A stretch of 64,000 bases of DNA from Hydractinia symbiolongicarpus (lineage: Eukaryota; Cnidaria; Hydrozoa; Anthoathecata; Hydractiniidae). Shown here piece by piece: positions 1-12,279 of the stretch; positions within the stretch are counted from its first letter, which is position 1, and every line of letters begins with the position of its first letter. Location: contig NC_079884.1 in the NCBI RefSeq assembly GCF_029227915.1, positions 29,514,001-29,578,000 on the forward strand. Direction: 5' to 3'. Position numbers and translations under genes: made by a program. The notes beneath the pieces are model-generated. The model searched no databases. It was not told the DNA's origin and saw only the letters and a program-made list of their open reading frames with translations.

Positions 1-372
1 AACATTCTTTTTAACTTGACGTGATTACCGGAACTTAGCGATTACATTGGGTGCTGTATTAGCGCTTCATTTGAAAATTTAGATAAATAAGTCATCTTTA
101 CTGTGGGACCAATCCTGGCCGTTATTGCGCGCGGAAGAAATAGCGACAGTTTCAAATACTAAATTTCATTGACTTTCTAACGCTATCAATCCGCTTCAGT
201 TACAACGGTTGCGTCATATATTTGTACCAACATATAATTAGCGATACTTTTCTCATATTACTAGGTTGCATCGCTTTTAACAGTGAAACGATTGACTCTG
301 GGACTTAATTGAACTGATTTTGGACTGTGACATTATAAATGTTACAAGTGATACAATTGCACTCCAAGAAAT
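1..372 (+). repeat. Reference monomer, class 1, type A
   Basis: Type A is recognised by TTTTTAACTTGACGTGATTACC just after the start, by GGTGCTGTATTAGCG or GGCGCTGTATTAGCG near position 50, by GTTATTGCGCGCGGAAG in the middle and by TAGCGATACTTTTCTCAT near position 240. Other full type A copies begin at 745, 1488, 2232, 4464, 5208, 5952, 6696, 9674, 10418, 12652, 13396, 15630, 16374, 18980 and 19724. It almost always sits between two class 2 monomers. Confidence 0.95.
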
Positions 373-495
373 AACATTCTTCTTATTTTGACATGATTTT
401 GGGAACTCAGCGACTACATTGGACCCTGTGGTAGCGTTTCATTTAAAAATTTAGATAAATAAGTCATTTTTACTGTGGGACCAATCCTAGCCGTT

Positions 496-505
496 AGCGC
501 GCGCT
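496..505. other. 10-bp GC palindrome AGCGCGCGCT in class 2 monomers
   Basis: The sequence is its own reverse complement and contains an alternating purine-pyrimidine GCGCGCGC core. It recurs in most type B and B' monomers of array A; type A has only GCGCGCG. Some copies have decayed at CpG (AGCGTGCGCT near 6448, 10170, 13148 and 16127). Such tracts can extrude or adopt Z-form DNA; whether they do here is unknown. Confidence 0.8.
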
Positions 506-562
506 GAAAATATAGAGACAGTTTCAAAAACTCCATTTCATTGACTTTTTAACGGTGTCAAT

Positions 563-580
563 CCGTTTGAGTTACAACGG
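563..580. other. CCGTT-AACGG dyad in array A monomers
   Basis: CCGTT and AACGG face each other across an 8-nt spacer (TGAGTTAC) and recur in nearly every class 2 and type C monomer. Type A has CCGCTTCAG on the left arm, which breaks the symmetry. The right arm is also the last array A sequence before the A/B junction. Confidence 0.7.
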
Positions 581-2872
581 TTGCGTCACATATTCGTACC
601 AACATGTATTTAGTGATTTTCGTCCGATATTATTAAGTTGCATCGCTTTTAACAGTGAAACGATTGACTGTGGGACTTAATTGAACTATCGTTGGACTGT
701 GACCTGATAAATGTGATAAATGAGACAATTGGACTCCAAGAAATAACATTCTTTTTAACTTGACGTGATTACCGGAACTTAGCGATTACATTGGGTGCTG
801 TATTAGCGCTTCATTTGAAAATTTAGATAAATAAGTCATCTTTACTGTGGGACCAATCCTGGCCGTTATTGCGCGCGGAAGAAATAGCGACAGTTTCAAA
901 TACTAAATTTCATTGACTTTCTAACGCTATCAATCCGCTTCAGTTACAACGGTTGCGTCATATATTCGTACCAACATATATTTAGCGATACTTTTCTCAT
1001 ATTACTAGGTTGCATCGCTTTTAACAGTGAAACGATTGACTCTGGGACTTAATTGAACTGATTTTGGACTGTGACCTTATAAATGTTACAAGTGAGACAA
1101 TTGGACTCCAAGAAATAACATTCTTCTTATTTTGACATGATTTTGGAACTCAGCGACTACACTGGACCCTGTGATAGCGCTTCATTTAAAAATTTAGATA
1201 AATAAGTCATTTTTACTGTGGGACCAATCCTAGCCGTTAGCGCGCGATGAAAATATAGAGACAGTTTCAAAAACTCCATTTCATTGACTTTCTAACGGTG
1301 TCAATCCGTTTGAGTTACAACGGCTGCGTCGCATATTCGTACCAACATGTATTTAGTGATTTTCGTCCGATATTATTAAGTTGCATCGCTTTTAACAGTG
1401 AAACGATTGACTGTGGGATTTAATTGAACTATCTTTGGACTTTGACCTGATAAATGTGATAAATGAGATAATTGGACTCCAAGAAATAACATTCTTTTTA
1501 ACTTGACGTGATTACCGGAACTTAGCGATTACATTGGGCGCTGTATTAGCGCTTCATTTAAAAATTTAGATAAATAAGTCATCTTTACTGTGGGACCAAT
1601 CCTGGCCGTTATTGCGCGCGGAAGAAATAGCGACAGTTTCAAATACTAAATTTCATTGACTTTCTAACGCTATCAATCCGCTTCAGTTACAACGGTTGCG
1701 TCATATAATCGTACCAACATATATTTAGCGATACTTTTCTCATATTACTAGGTTGCATCGCTTTTAACAGTGAAACGATTGACTCTGGGGCTTAATTGAA
1801 CTGATTTTGGACTGTGACCTTATAAATGTTACAAGTGAGACAATTGGACTCCAAGAAATAACATTCTTCTTATTTTGACATGATTTTGGGAACTCAGCGA
1901 CTACACTGGACCCTGTGGTAGCGCTTCATTTAAAAATTTAGATAAATAAGTCATTTTTAATGTGGGACCAATCCTAGCCGTTAGCGCGCGCTGAAAATAT
2001 AGAGACAGTTTCAAAAACTCCATTTCATTGACTTTCTAACGGTGTCAATCCGTTTGAGTTACAACGGCTGCGTCGCATATTCGTACCAACATGTATTTAG
2101 TGATTTTCGTCCGATATTATTAAGTTGCATCGCTTTTAAGAGTGAAACGATTGACTGTGGGATTTAATTGAACTATCTTTGGACTGTGACCTGATAAATG
2201 TGATAAATGAGACAATTGGACTCCAAGAAATAACATTCTTTTTAACTTGACGTGATTACCGGAACTTAGCGATTACATTGGGCGCTGTATTAGCGCTGCA
2301 TTTAAAAATTTAGATAAATAAGTCATCTTTACTGTGGGACCAATCCTGGCCGTTATTGCGCGCGGAAGAAATAGCGACAGTTTCAAATACTAAATTTCAT
2401 TGACTTTCTAACGCTATCAATCCGCTTCAGTTACAACGGTTGCGTCATATATTCGTACCAACATGTATTTAGCGATACTTTTCTTATATTACTAGGTTGC
2501 ATCGCTTTTAACAGTGAAACGATTGACTCTGGGACTTAATTGAACTGATTTTGGACTGTGACCTTATAAATGTTACAAGTGAGACAATTGGACTCCAAGA
2601 AAAAACATTCTTCTTATTTTGACATGATTGTGGGAACTCAGCGACTACACTGGACCCTGTGGTAGCGTTTCATTTAAAAATTTAGATAAATAAGTCATTT
2701 TTACTGTGGGACCAATTCTAGCCGTTAGCGCGCGCTGAAAATATAGAGACAGTTTCAAAAACTCCATTTCATTGACTTTCTAACGGTGTCAATCCGTTTG
2801 AGTTACAACGGTTGCATCACATATTCGTACCAACATGTATTTAGTGATTTTCTTCCGATAATACTAAGTTGT

Positions 2873-2895
2873 ATCGCTTTTAACAGTGAAGCGAT
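2873..2895. other. 7-bp perfect dyad ATCGCTT-AAGCGAT in B' monomers
   Basis: Arms of 7 bp flank a 9-nt spacer (TTAACAGTG). Most B' monomers keep the symmetry; A, B and C monomers read AAACGAT on the right and have one mismatch. The B' copy at 3347 reads AAGTGAT, a CpG-type loss. Confidence 0.7.
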
Positions 2896-2975
2896 TGACT
2901 GTGCGAATTAATTGAACTAACTTTGGACTGTGACCTGATAAATGTGATAAATGAGACAATTGGACTCCAAGGAAT

Positions 2976-3346
2976 AACATTCTTCTTAATTTGACATGAT
3001 TTCTGGAATTCAGCGATTACATTGGGCGCTGTATTAGCGCTTCATTTAAAAATTTAGATAAATAAGTCATCTTTACTGTGGGACCAATCCTGGCCGTTAT
3101 TGCGCGCGGAAGAAATAGCGACAGTTTCAAATACTAAATTTCATTGACTTTCTAACGCTATCAATCCGCTTCAGTTACAACGGTTGCGTCATATATTCGT
3201 ACCAACATGTATTTAGCAATACTTTTCTCATATTACTAGGTTGCATCGCTTTTAACAGTGAAACGATTGACTCTGGGACTTAATTGAACTGATTTTGGAC
3301 TGTGACCTTATAAATGTTACAAGTGAGACAATTGGATCCAAGAAAA
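2976..3346 (+). repeat. Mosaic monomer type D (C-type head, A-type body)
   Basis: The first 35 or so bases match type C (TTCTTAATTTGACATGATTT then CTGGAATTC), while everything after AGCGATTACATT matches type A (GGGCGCTGTATTAGCG onward). The switch must lie in the 12-bp stretch at 3012-3023 that C and A share. The same mosaic recurs at 7440, 8184, 11162, 14140 and 17118, so the recombinant monomer formed once and was then amplified with the HOR. Confidence 0.85.
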
Positions 3347-3718
3347 AACATTCTTCTTATTTTGACATGATTGTGGGAACTCAGCGACTACACTGGACCC
3401 TGTGGTAGCGTTTCATTTAAAAATTTAGATAAATAAGTCATTTTTACTGTGGGACCAATTCTAGCCGTTAGCGCGCGCTGAAAATATAGAGACAGTTTCA
3501 AAAACTCCATTTCATTGACTTTCTAACGGTGTCAATCCGTTTGAGTTACAACGGTTGCATCACATATTCGTACCAACATGTATTTAGTGATTTTCTTCCG
3601 ATAATACTAAGTTGTATCGCTTTTAACAGTGAAGTGATTGACTGTGGGAATTAATTGAACTAACTTTGGACTGTGACCTGATAAATGTGATAAATGAGAC
3701 AATTGGACTCCAAGGAAT

Positions 3719-4091
3719 AACATTCTTCTTAATTTGACATGATTTCTGGAATTCAGCGATTACATTAGGCTCTGTGGTAGCGCCTTATTTAAAAATTTAG
3801 ATAAATAAGTCTTTTTTTACTGTGGGACCAATCCTGTCCGTTAGCACGCGCTGAATAAATAGAACAGTTTCAGAAGACTACATTTCATTGACTTTCTGGC
3901 GGTATCAATCCGTTTGAGTTACAACGGTTGCGTCACATATTCGTACCAACATGTACTTAGCGATACTTTTCTCATATTACTAGGTTGCATCGCTTTTAAC
4001 AGTGAAACGATTGACTCCGGGACTTAAATGAACTGATTTTGGACTGTGACCTTATAAATGTTACAAGTGAGACAATTGCACTCCAAGAAAT
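3719..4091 (+). repeat. Reference monomer, class 1, type C
   Basis: Type C is marked by ATTAGGCTCTGTGGTAGCGCC, AAGTCTTTTTTTACTG, CCTGTCCGTTAGCACGCGC and AGAAGACTACATTTC. It is the slowest-recurring monomer and so marks the HOR boundary. Copies start at 3719, 8928, 11906, 14884, 17862 and 20468, with a variant at 21587. Most copies are 374 bp rather than 372; this one is 373 because it reads ATAGAACAG where later copies have ATAGGAACAG. Confidence 0.9.
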
Positions 4092-7000
4092 AACATTCTT
4101 CTTATTTTGACATGATTGTGGGAACTCAGCGACTACACTGGTCCCTGTGGTAGCGTTTCATTTAAAAATTTAGATAAATAAGGCATTTTTACTGTGGGAC
4201 CAATCCTAGCCGTTAGCGCGCGCTGAAAATATAGAGACAGTTTCAAAAACTCAATTTCATTGACTTTCTAACGGTGTCAATCCGTTTGAGTTACAACGGT
4301 TGCGTCACATATTCGTACCAACATGTATTTAGTGATTTTTGTCCGATATTATTAAGTTGCATCGCTTTTAACAGTGAAACGATTGACTGTGGGACTTAAT
4401 TGAACTATCTTTGGACTGTGACCTGATAAATGTGATAAATGAGACAATTGGACTCCAAGAAATAACATTCTTTTTAACTTGACGTGATTACCGGAACTTA
4501 GCGATTACTTTGGGCGCTGTATTAGCGCTTCATTTAAAAATTTAGATAAATAAGTCATCTTTACTGTGGGACCAATCCTGGCCGTTATTGCGCGCGGAAG
4601 AAATAGCGACAGTTTCAAATACTAAATTTCATTGACTTTCTAACGCTATCAATCCGCTTCAGTTACAACGGTTGCGTCATATATTCGTACCAACATATAT
4701 TTAGCGATACTTTTCTCATATTACTAGGTTGCATCGCTTTTAACAGTGAAACGATTGTCTCTTGGACTTAATTGAACTGATTTTGGACTGTGACCTTATA
4801 AATGTTACAAGTGAGACAATTGGACTCCAAGAAATAACATTCTTCTTATTTTGACATGATTTTGGGAACTCAGCGACTACACTGGACCCTGTGGTAGCGT
4901 TTCATTTAAAAATTTAGATAAATAAGTCATTTTTACTGTGGGATCAATCCTAGCCGTTAGCGCGCGCTGAAAATATAGAGACAGTTTCAAAAACTCCATT
5001 TCATTGACTTTCTAACGGTGTCAATCCGTTTGAGTTACAACGGCTGCGTCGCATATTCGTACCAACATGTATTTAGTGATTTTCGTCCGATATTATTAAG
5101 TTGCATCGCTTTTAACAGTGAAACGATTGACTGTGGGATTTAATTGAACTATCTTTGGACTTTGACCTGATAAATGTGATAAATGAGATAATTGGACTCC
5201 AAGAAATAACATTCTTTTTAACTTGACGTGATTACCGGAACTTAGCGATTACATTGGGCGCTGTATTAGCGCTTCATTTAAAAATTTAGATAAATAAGTC
5301 ATCTTTACTGTGGGACCAATCCTGGCCGTTATTGCGCGCGGAAGAAATAGCGACAGTTTCAAATACTAAATTTCATTGACTTTCTAACGCTATCAATCCG
5401 CTTCAGTTACAACGGTTGCGTCATATATTCGTACCAACATACATTTAGCGATACTTTTCTCATATTACTAGGTTGCATCGCTTTTAACAGTGAAACGATT
5501 GACTCTGGGGCTTAATTGAACTGATTTTGGACTGTGACCTTATAAATGTTACAAGTGAGACAATTGGACTCCAAGAAATAACATTCTTCTTATTTTGACA
5601 TGATTTTGGGAACTCAGCGACTACACTGGACCCTGTGGTAGCGCTTCATTTAAAAATTTAGATAAATAAGTCATTTTTACTGTGGGACCAATCCTAGCCG
5701 TTAGCGCGCGCTGAAAATATAGAGACAGTTTCAAAAACTCCATTTCATTGACTTTCTAACGGTGTCAATCCGTTTGAGTTACAACGGCTGCGTCGCATAT
5801 TCGTACCAACATGTATTTAGTGATTTTCGTCCGATATTATTAAGTTGCATCGCTTTTAACAGTGAAACGATTGACTGTGGGATTTAATTGAACTATCTTT
5901 GGACTTTGACCTGATAAATGTGATAAATGAGATAATTGGACTCCAAGAAATAACATTCTTTTTAACTTGACGTGATTACCGGAACTTAGCGATTACATTG
6001 GGCGCTGTATTAGCGCTTCATTTAAAAATTTAGATAAATAAGTCATCTTTACTGTGGGACCAATCCTGGCCGTTATTGCGCGCGGAAGAAATAGCGACAG
6101 TTTCAAATACTAAATTTCATTGACTTTCTAACGCTATCAATCCGCTTCAGTTACAACGGTTGCGTCATATAATCGTTCCAACATATATTTAGCGATACTT
6201 TTCTCATATTACTAGGTTGCATCGCTTTTAACAGTGAAACGATTGACTCTGGGGCTTAATTGAACTGATTTTGGACTGTGACCTTATAAATGTTACAAGT
6301 GAGACAATTGGACTCCAAGAAATAACATTCTTCTTATTTTGACATGATTTTGGGAACTCAGCGACTACACTGGACCCTGTGGTAGCGCTTCATTTAAAAA
6401 TTTAGATAAATAAGTCATTTTTAATGTGGGACCAATCCTAGCCGTTAGCGTGCGCTGAAAATATAGAGACAGTTTCAAAAACTCCATTTCATTGACTTTC
6501 TAACGGTGTCAATCCGTTTGAGTTACAACGGCTGCGTCGCATATTCGTACCAACATGTATTTAGTGATTTTCGTCCGATATTATTAAGTTGCATCGCTTT
6601 TAAGAGTGAAACGATTGACTGTGGGATTTAATTGAACTATCTTTGGACTGTGACCTGATAAATGTGATAAATGAGACAATTGGACTCCAAGAAATAACAT
6701 TCTTTTTAACTTGACGTGATTACCAGAACTTAGCGATTACATTGGGCGCTGTATTAGCGCTTCATTTAAAAATTTAGATAAATAAGTCATCTTTACTGTG
6801 GGACCAATCCTGGCCGTTATTGCGCGCGGAAGAAATAGCGACAGTTTCAAATACTAAATTTCATTGACTTTCTAACGCTATCAATCCGCTTCAGTTACAA
6901 CGGTTGCGTCATATATTCGTACCAACATGTATTTAGCGATACTTTTCTCATATTACTAGGTTGCATCGCTTTTAACAGTGAAACGATTGACTCTGGGACT

Positions 7001-9301
7001 TAATTGAACTGATTTTGGACTGTGACCTTATAAATGTTACAAGTGAGACAATTGGACTCCAAGAAAAAACATTCTTCTTATTTTGACATGATTGTGGGAA
7101 CTCAGCGACTACACTGGACCCTGTGGTAGCGTTTCATTTAAAAATTTAGATAAATAAGTCATTTTTACTGTGGGACCAATTCTAGCCGTTAGCGCGCGCT
7201 GAAAATATAGAGACAGTTTCAAAAACTCCATTTCATTGACTTTCTAACGGTGTCAATCCGTTTGAGTTACAACGGTTGCATCACATATTCGTACCAACAT
7301 GTATTTAGTGATTTTCTTCCGATAATACTAAGTTGTATCGCTTTTAACAGTGAAGCGATTGACTGTGGGAATTAATTGAACTAACTTTGGACTGTGACCT
7401 GATAAATGTGATAAATGAGACAATTGGACTCCAAGGAATAACATTCTTCTTAATTTGACATGATTTCTGGAATTCAGCGATTACATTGGGCGCTGTATTA
7501 GCGCTTCATTTAAAAATTTAGATAAATAAGTCATCTTTACTGTGGGACCAATCCTGGCCGTTATTGCGCGCGGAAGAAATAGCGACAGTTTCAAATACTA
7601 AATTTCATTGACTTTCTAACGCTATCAATCCGCTTCAGTTACAACGGTTGCGTCATATATTCGTACCAACATGTATTTAGCGATACTTTTCTCATATTAC
7701 TAGGTTGCATCGCTTTTAACAGTGAAACGATTGACTCTGGGACTTAATTGAACTGATTTTGGACTGTGACCTTATAAATGTTACAAGTGAGACAATTGGA
7801 CTCCAAGAAAAAACATTCTTCTTATTTTGACATGATTGTGGGAACTCAGCGACTACACTGGACCCTGTGGTAGCGTTTCATTTAAAAATTTAGATAAATA
7901 AGTCATTTTTACTGTGGGACCAATTCTAGCCGTTAGCGCGCGCTGAAAATATAGAGACAGTTTCAAAAACTCCATTTCATTGACTTTCTAACGGTGTCAA
8001 TCCGTTTGAGTTACAACGGTTGCATCACATATTCGTACCAACATGTATTTAGTGATTTTCTTCCGATAATACTAAGTTGTATCGCTTTTAACAGTGAAGC
8101 GATTGACTGTGGGAATTAATTGAACTAACTTTGGACTGTGACCTGATAAATGTGATAAATGAGACAATTGGACTCCAAGGAATAACATTCTTCTTAATTT
8201 GACATGATTTCTGGAATTCAGCGATTACATTGGGCGCTGTATTAGCGCTTCATTTAAAAATTTAGATAAATAAGTCATCTTTACTGTGGGACCAATCCTG
8301 GCCGTTATTGCGCGCGGAAGAAATAGCGACAGTTTCAAATACTAAATTTCATTGACTTTCTAACGCTATCAATCCGCTTCAGTTACAACGGTTGCGTCAT
8401 ATATTCGTACCAACATGTATTTAGCGATACTTTTCTCATATTACTAGGTTGCATCGCTTTTAACAGTGAAACGATTGACTCTGGGACTTAATTGAACTGA
8501 TTTTGGACTGTGACCTTATAAATGTTACAAGTGAGACAATTGGACTCCAAGAAAAAACATTCTTCTTATTTTGACATGATTGTGGGAACTCAGCGACTAC
8601 ACTGGACCCTGTGGTAGCGTTTCATTTAAAAATTTAGATAAATAAGTCATTTTTACTGTGGGACCAATTCTAGCCGTTAGCGCGCGCTGAAAATATAGAG
8701 ACAGTTTCAAAAACTCCATTTCATTGACTTTCTAACGGTGTCAATCCGTTTGAGTTACAACGGTTGCATCACATATTCGTACCAACATGTATTTAGTGAT
8801 TTTCTTCCGATAATACTAAGTTGTATCGCTTTTAACAGTGAAGCGATTGACTGTGGGAATTAATTGAACTAACTTTGGACTGTGACCTGATAAATGTGAT
8901 AAATGAGACAATTGGACTCCAAGGAATAACATTCTTCTTAATTTGACATGATTTCTGGAATTCAGCGATTACATTAGGCTCTGTGGTAGCGCCTTATTTA
9001 AAAATTTAGATAAATAAGTCTTTTTTTACTGTGGGACCAATCCTGTCCGTTAGCACGCGCTGAATAAATAGGAACAGTTTCAGAAGACTACATTTCATTG
9101 ACTTTCTGGCGGTATCAATCCGTTTGAGTTACAACGGTTGCGTCACATATTCGTACAAACATGTACTTAGCGATACTTTTCTCATATTACTAGGTTGCAT
9201 CGCTTTTAACAGTGAAACGATTGACTCCGGGACTTAAATGAACTGATTTTGGACTGTGACCTTATAAATGTTACAAGTGAGACAATTGCACTCCAAGAAA
9301 T
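4092..9301 (+). repeat. Array A block 2: 14-monomer HOR (5,210 bp)
   Basis: Monomer order is B A B A B A B A B' D B' D B' C. This equals the 8-monomer unit found downstream plus three extra dimers (two B-A and one B'-D). The B'-D dimers at 7068-7811 and 7812-8555 are nearly identical, which points to duplication of a single dimer. Monomer starts are 4092, 4464, 4836, 5208, 5580, 5952, 6324, 6696, 7068, 7440, 7812, 8184, 8556 and 8928. Confidence 0.9.
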
Positions 9302-12279
9302 AACATTCTTCTTATTTTGACATGATTTTGGGAACTCAGCGACTACACTGGACCCTGTGGTAGCGTTTCATTTAAAAATTTAGATAAATAAGTCATTTTT
9401 ACTGTGGGACCAATCCTAGCCGTTAGCGCGCGCTGAAAATATAGAGACAGTTTCAAAAACTCAATTTCATTGACTTTCTAACGGTGTCAATCCGTTTGAG
9501 TTACAACGGTTGCGTCACATATTCGTACCAACATGTATTTAGTGATTTTTGTCCGATATTATTAAGTTGCATCGCTTTTAAAAGTGAAACGATTGACTGT
9601 GGGACTTAATTGAACTATCTTTGGACTGTGACCTGATAAATGTGATAAATGAGACAATTGGACTCCAAGAAATAACATTCTTTTTAACTTGACGTGATTA
9701 CCGGAACTTAGCGATTACATTGGGCGCTGTATTAGCGCTTCATTTAAAAATTTAGATAAATAAGTCATCTTTACTGTGGGACCAATCCTGGCCGTTATTG
9801 CGCGCGGAAGAAATAGCGACAGTTTCAAATACTAAATTTCATTGACTTTCTAACGCTATCAATCCGCTTCAGTTACAACGGTTGCGTCATATATTCGTAC
9901 CAACATATATTTAGCGATACTTTTCTCATATTACTAGGTTGCATCGCTTTTAACAGTGAAACGATTGTCTCTTGGACTTAATTGAACTGATTTTGGACTG
10001 TGACCTTATAAATGTTACAAGTGAGACAATTGGACTCCAAGAAATAACATTCTTCTTATTTTGACATGATTTTGGGAACTCAGCGACTACGCTGGACCCT
10101 GTGGTAGCGTTTCATTTAAAAATTTAGATAAATAAGTCATTTTTAATGTGGGACCAATCCTAGCCGTTAGCGTGCGCTGAAAATATAGAGACAGTTTCAA
10201 AAACTCCATTTCATTGACTTTCTAACGGTGTCAATCCGTTTGAGTTACAACGGCTGCGTCGCATATTCGTACCAACATGTATTTAGTGATTTTCGTCCGA
10301 TATTATTAAGTTGCATCGCTTTTAAGAGTGAAACGATTGACTGTGGGATTTAATTGAACTATCTTTGGACTGTGACCTGATAAATGTGATAAATGAGACA
10401 ATTGGACTCCAAGAAATAACATTCTTTTTAACTTGACGTGATTACCAGAACTTAGCGATTACATTGGGCGCTGTATTAGCGCTTCATTTAAAAATTTAGA
10501 TAAATAAGTCATCTTTACTGTGGGACCAATCCTGGCCGTTATTGCGCGCGGAAGAAATAGCGACAGTTTCAAATACTAAATTTCATTGACTTTCTAACGC
10601 TATCAATCCGCTTCAGTTACAACGGTTGCGTCATATATTCGTACCAACATGTATTTAGCGATACTTTTCTCATATTACTAGGTTGCATCGCTTTTAACAG
10701 TGAAACGATTGACTCTGGGACTTAATTGAACTGATTTTGGACTGTGACCTTATAAATGTTACAAGTGAGACAATTGGACTCCAAGAAAAAACATTCTTCT
10801 TATTTTGACATGATTGTGGGAACTCAGCGACTACACTGGACCCTGTGGTAGCGTTTCATTTAAAAATTTAGATAAATAAGTCATTTTTACTGTGGGACCA
10901 ATTCTAGCCGTTAGCGCGCGCTGAAAATATAGAGACAGTTTCAAAAACTCCATTTCATTGACTTTCTAACGGTGTCAATCCGTTTGAGTTACAACGGTTG
11001 CATCACATATTCGTACCAACATGTATTTAGTGATTTTCTTCCGATAATACTAAGTTGTATCGCTTTTAACAGTGAAGCGATTGACTGTGGGAATTAATTG
11101 AACTAACTTTGGACTGTGACCTGATAAATGTGATAAATGAGACAATTGGACTCCAAGGAATAACATTCTTCTTAATTTGACATGATTTCTGGAATTCAGC
11201 GATTACATTGGGCGCTGTATTAGCGCTTCATTTAAAAATTTAGATAAATAAGTCATCTTTACTGTGGGACCAATCCTGGCCGTTATTGCGCGCGGAAGAA
11301 ATAGCGACAGTTTCAAATACTAAATTTCATTGACTTTCTAACGCTATCAATCCGCTTCAGTTACAACGGTTGCGTCATATATTCGTACCAACATGTATTT
11401 AGCGATACTTTTCTCATATTACTAGGTTGCATCGCTTTTAACAGTGAAACGATTGACTCTGGGACTTAATTGAACTGATTTTGGACTGTGACCTTATAAA
11501 TGTTACAAGTGAGACAATTGGACTCCAAGAAAAAACATTCTTCTTATTTTGACATGATTGTGGGAACTCAGCGACTACACTGGACCCTGTGGTAGCGTTT
11601 CATTTAAAAATTTAGATAAATAAGTCATTTTTACTGTGGGACCAATTCTAGCCGTTAGCGCGCGCTGAAAATATAGAGACAGTTTCAAAAACTCCATTTC
11701 ATTGACTTTCTAACGGTGTCAATCCGTTTGAGTTACAACGGTTGCATCACATATTCGTACCAACATGTATTTAGTGATTTTCTTCCGATAATACTAAGTT
11801 GTATCGCTTTTAACAGTGAAGCGATTGACTGTGGGAATTAATTGAACTAACTTTGGACTGTGACCTGATAAATGTGATAAATGAGACAATTGGACTCCAA
11901 GGAATAACATTCTTCTTAATTTGACATGATTTCTGGAATTCAGCGATTACATTAGGCTCTGTGGTAGCGCCTTATTTAAAAATTTAGATAAATAAGTCTT
12001 TTTTTACTGTGGGACCAATCCTGTCCGTTAGCACGCGCTGAATAAATAGGAACAGTTTCAGAAGACTACATTTCATTGACTTTCTGGCGGTATCAATCCG
12101 TTTGAGTTACAACGGTTGCGTCACATATTCGTACCAACATGTACTTAGCGATACTTTTCTCATATTACTAGGTTGCATCGCTTTTAACAGTGAAACGATT
12201 GACTCCGGGACTTAAATGAACTGATTTTGGACTGTGACCTTATAAATGTTACAAGTGAGACAATTGCACTCCAAGAAAT
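9302..12279 (+). repeat. Array A 8-monomer HOR, copy 1 (2,978 bp)
   Basis: Order B A B A B' D B' C, with starts at 9302, 9674, 10046, 10418, 10790, 11162, 11534 and 11906. The type C marker ATTAGGCTCTG lies at 8973 and 11951, exactly 2,978 bp apart. This is the founder-like copy for comparison with the next two. Confidence 0.95.

Larger units (their letters stand above)
373..744 (+). repeat. Reference monomer, class 2, type B
   Basis: Type B starts TTCTTATTTTGACATGATT and carries GGACCCTGTGGTAGCG, AGCGCGCGCTGAAAATATAG and TTTAGTGATTTTCGTCCGAT. A B' subtype, first seen at 2604, has ATTGTGGGAACTCAG, a TTCTTCCGATAATACTAAG block and CTCCAAGGAATA at its 3' end. B' copies begin at 2604, 3347, 7068, 7812, 8556, 10790, 11534, 13768, 14512, 16746, 17490 and 20096. 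B' is the subtype that precedes the C and D monomers inside the array. Confidence 0.95.
1..4091 (+). repeat. Array A block 1: 11 monomers ending in type C
   Basis: Order read from the sequence: A B A B A B A B' D B' C. The first six units are plain A-B dimers. The A monomer at 1488 shares the rare TCATATAATCG with the one at 5952, and the B monomer at 1860 shares TTTTTAATGTGGG and TTTTAAGAGTG with the one at 6324. Block 1 is therefore related to the next block with a shift of 12 monomers (4,464 bp). Confidence 0.88.
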
